In this document: positions 61,262 to 64,000 of the stretch, one piece after another
Position numbering within the stretch: position 1 is the first letter of the stretch
Layout: every line of letters begins with the position of its first letter
Assembly: GCA_015657535.1 (NCBI GenBank)
Contig: JADHZB010002101.1
Location: forward strand, 52,440 to 116,439
Length of the DNA: 64,000 bases
DNA from: Nephromyces sp. MM_2019
Lineage: Eukaryota > Apicomplexa > Aconoidasida > Nephromycida
Direction of reading: 5' to 3'
The notes under the pieces: generated by a model
What the model was told of the DNA's origin: nothing
What the model saw: the letters and a program-made list of their open reading frames with translations, nothing else
The model's database searches: none
Made by a program: the position numbers and the translations under genes

Positions 61262-64000
61262 TTAAGAGGGTGGAAGTACACAGTCGATTCGAAAAGCTAC
61301 TGCGTGAACTTCACATTTTGGGTGTAGTTTTAAGCCTACCAGAACGTTGTACACACTAGCAAAAATATGAGAATCAAAGCTTTCGCGTGTGTGTGTGGAG
61401 CGATGAGAAGCTGCAACATTCTGAGAAAGAGGGCTGAGTAGAGATTGATTGGCCTCAGAGGTTCTCTGTGTGTGTGTGGAGCGATGAGAAGCTGAAGCAC
61501 CCCAATCATGAGGGCTAAGTAGAGGGTAACTACTCGACTCCTTGGGTCTACAAGAAGATGCTAAAACAGAAGAAACAGCATCTTCAGATGAAGCAGAAAA
61601 CAACGGCAAAACCTCCGAGTTTGATGAAAGCCTTCCTACAGTGAAGAGAGCATCTCCTCCTACACTTGAAGGTGTATGAGTATAGGCTTCAAGGTTAGCT
61701 GAAACTACTTCGCACACATCACTCATAAAGATGAGAGCTGGTAACACACACCCTTGAAAGAAGAGTGATAGCAACCATTCGTTGCTCACATCCCTACTAT
61801 TTAGTGGGCTTGAAGCTTCCTTGGGCTTCTCCCACGCTACGCCAAGTTCCGCACACGCTTCCTGCTGCAGAGCGACGCTCAATGCAGACTTGGCAGGTTG
61901 AGAGGGCGGCAAGGTAGAGGGGCAGGAGAAGTCTCTCGCATTTAATGCATTGCCTAAGAACGGAAAGAGGGGAAGCTTGCGTGTGTGTGTGCGTAGAGAG
62001 GAAAATTTTGGATAGAAGATGGAATGTACGGTAGAAGAAAGGAAGACAAAAGGGGGGGTGAGTTCTCCAAGGAGGAAAAATGTTTGCACACACAGGTGGA
62101 TAGCTGCTAGACATAGGTGAGGGTTGGATGGAAGCACATGTGAGCCGCAGGAAGCAATAGCATGTGAGCACACACACACACAAACACACACAGGCGAGCT
62201 GGTCGAAATACCAGCATGTTTACACTCGGGTGAGCAGCTCGACACATCCCCATCTTCATCTATACACACACACTGATCGATAAAATCAGCATCTCAACCT
62301 ACACACACTGATCGACACATCCTCACCCACGCACACACTGTTCCACATGCCAACATCTCAGCCCAGACGCACTGCTCGACACATCAGCATCCACACCGAC
62401 GCACACACTGCTCCACCCATGAGCCTCTCAACACACACACTAAAAGCTCATCATAAAAGTGCATATTTCACACCCAAAAACACACAGCAAACACATCCTA
62501 AGAATAAAAATTGCACACACACACACACTGCTTCCAAAAAAGTTGGAAAAATAACCTTCGGAGCAAAAAGCCTGATGCAGGAACTCTAGTGTGTGCAACT
62601 TCTCAGGAAGCAGTAGATCATACGATCCATTGAATACTGTCATGAGTAGGTGGCACACATTCACGCTGTTTTTGACGGGATAAAACGAGATTTTCTGGTT
62701 TCTTTGCTTATGCAAAGACTGGCCTTGATGAAGATGAGAGCTTGATGAAGAGAGAATCTCATTTGCTAGCAAGTTTCCCCTTATCACCCACTGCATAGAG
62801 GTAGCAAGAATCGATGGGTTGTGTGTGCCAATGGCTATTGCAGCAACGTCTCCTAACAAGCCTGAGAGCTTCGTAGTCCAAAGCGATTGAAGAACGCGAG
62901 AATTCCACGTGAAAACGCCTAAAAACGGGAAGCAGAGAGAAGGAGGGAGAAGAGGGGGAGTGGGAGAAGAGGGAGAGTGGGAGAAGAGGGAGAGTGGGAG
63001 AAGAGGGAGAGTGGGAGAAGAGGGAGAGTGGGAGAAGAGGGAGAGTGGGAGAAGAGGGAGAGTGGGAGAAGAGGGAGAGTGGGAGAAGAGGGAGAGTGGG
63101 AGAAGAGGGAGAGTGGGAGAAGAGGGAGAGTGGGAGAAGAGGGAGTAGAAAACTAATAAGAAGAAGGTAAAGCAGAAAAGTGTAAAGTTTTGAAGAAGAT
63201 TTACACACAAAGACAAAGAAAAGAAGATTAGCAAGTAGCGGAAGAGGAATCAAGAAGCACAGAAAACGCCAAATAAGCCAGAAAGAACTTACCAGCCTAC
63301 AGAAGGAAAGAGACGCATGCACACAAAATTCTTTTGGTGCACTACATACGCACAGGAACAAAAGCTCATCAACAAGTGCACTAATACACACTCACACACA
63401 CACACACATACTCACTCACACACACACACACTCACTCACCCACAAATTCACCCACACACACAGCAACATCTATTCCATTACACAAAAAAGCACAACTTGG
63501 GTGTGCTGCCAGCACTACAACCGACAAGAATACACAACTGCCATCATATAAAAGACATCAAAAGCCACTGCAATGAGCATTATCTTCGCTCTGAGGTGTA
63601 AGTACACTGAATATCAGCAGATGCTGCTAAACCCAAAGACGAATAGATGCCAAAAGCAGGCTTTTGAGACTCACCCAGGTTCTTCACCAAAACATCCATC
63701 TCCTCTTCATCAAACACACCACTCTTTAAGCGGAAATGCTCATCTCTTAGCAACCTTTTCATTCCCTTATCCTTCAAAGTGAAGCTACCAAACTTCACTG
63801 CAAAATCTTCATTAAATGGCAGAGAGAACAGGGCGAATAGAGTCTCCACAGCATCACACACAGTGAAGTCGCCCAAAAGAGCTGCTTGTAATGATGTGTG
63901 TGAACGTGGTGAAGATGATGAAGGAGGTGGTGAAGATGATGAAGGAGGTGGTGAAGATGATGAAGGAGGTGGTGAAGATGATGAAGGAGGTGGTGAAGAT
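61262..64000 (-). CDS. Unknown gene, 5' end beyond the window
   Basis: Three exons on the minus strand (63606-64000, 62556-62918, 61262-61953) join in phase, and the frame is still open at the window edge. The visible N-terminal part is a low-complexity array of Ser and Pro heptads. It is followed by AALLGDFTVCDAVETLFAL and FAVKFGSFTLKDKGMKRLL (exon A), LGDVAAIAIGTHNPSILAT and HLLMTVFNGSYDLLLPEKL (exon B), and LFFQGCVLPALIFMSDVC (exon C). Helical, leucine-rich segments suggest an armadillo/HEAT-like fold, but this is a guess. Exon C has an internal duplication around AASHRSTHT. The donor of exon A (T/GTACTT) is weak although the phase fits. Intron 1 contains a pyrimidine-rich minisatellite. 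No family is recognised. Confidence 0.6.
62944..63146. repeat. 17-bp minisatellite, about 12 copies
   Basis: Near-perfect tandem copies of GGGAGAAGAGGGAGAGT. The array is purine-only apart from one T per unit on the plus strand, so it is a long polypyrimidine tract on the minus strand. It lies inside an intron of the flanking minus-strand gene, close upstream of an acceptor at 62919. Overlapping ORFs on both strands are translations of the repeat. Confidence 0.97.
63391..63463. repeat. CA microsatellite
   Basis: CACTCACACACACACACA runs broken by TACTCACT units. It lies in the same intron as the 17-bp minisatellite. Confidence 0.85.
63912..64000. repeat. 21-bp coding tandem repeat, over four copies
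   Basis: The unit GATGATGAAGGAGGTGGTGA plus A repeats exactly up to the window edge. On the minus strand it is in frame and encodes the heptad SSSSPPP; the array probably continues outside the window. Copy-number change would keep the reading frame. Confidence 0.95.

Noticed and set aside
62944..63146. Regular short repeats that could suggest a CRISPR array
   Set aside because: The units are contiguous with no unique spacers; it is a minisatellite in a eukaryotic intron.
62440..63391. Long minus-strand frames of 210-264 codons
   Set aside because: They are mostly translated polypyrimidine repeats (Leu/Ser/Pro/Phe); only the spliced part at 62556-62918 looks coding.

Overview
This window looks like nuclear DNA from an apicomplexan. 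The genes from about 4 to 51 kb are AT-rich and split into many short exons by GT-AG introns, and one encodes a secreted, cysteine-repeat protein of the apicomplexan oocyst-wall type. An intact allantoicase is the most telling gene, because model apicomplexans lack purine degradation. From memory, that pathway has been reported for the tunicate-associated nephromycids (Nephromyces, Cardiosporidium), so a nephromycid-like organism is my best guess. This is inference from gene content, not a database match.

Layout. 0-4 kb holds scattered exon-like pieces of an unresolved plus-strand gene, then a plus-strand VTA1/LIP5 gene (4.1-8.1 kb). A 1.9 kb convergent spacer follows. Every gene recognised from there to 51 kb is on the minus strand: allantoicase (10.0-12.6 kb, nine exons), a FYVE-type zinc-finger protein (16.4-19.7 kb, first exon tentative), an unresolved multi-exon gene (21.5-24.9 kb), the oocyst-wall-like protein (25.7-27.9 kb), GTP cyclohydrolase I (30.0-33.4 kb, seven exons), a 12-exon membrane-anchored or secreted P-loop protein resembling guanylate-binding GTPases (41.8-45.6 kb), and a zinc alcohol dehydrogenase (49.7-51.4 kb). 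From 51.4 to 56 kb there are minisatellites and a possible retroelement remnant.

Beyond about 56 kb the texture changes. CA/TG microsatellites, pyrimidine-rich tracts and minisatellites are frequent, an intronless PRP4 splicing-factor gene lies at 58.3-60.1 kb on the plus strand, and an unrecognised minus-strand gene runs off the right edge.

The genes do not form one pathway. They cover purine catabolism (allantoicase), pteridine/folate entry (GTP cyclohydrolase I), redox or alcohol metabolism (ADH), endosome/ESCRT biology (VTA1, FYVE), transmission-stage wall (oocyst protein) and splicing (PRP4). Gene models were built by hand by matching splice-site phases. For allantoicase, GTP cyclohydrolase, ADH, VTA1 and the P-loop gene, all exon phases agree and give one continuous reading frame. 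No tRNA, rRNA or CRISPR array was found.
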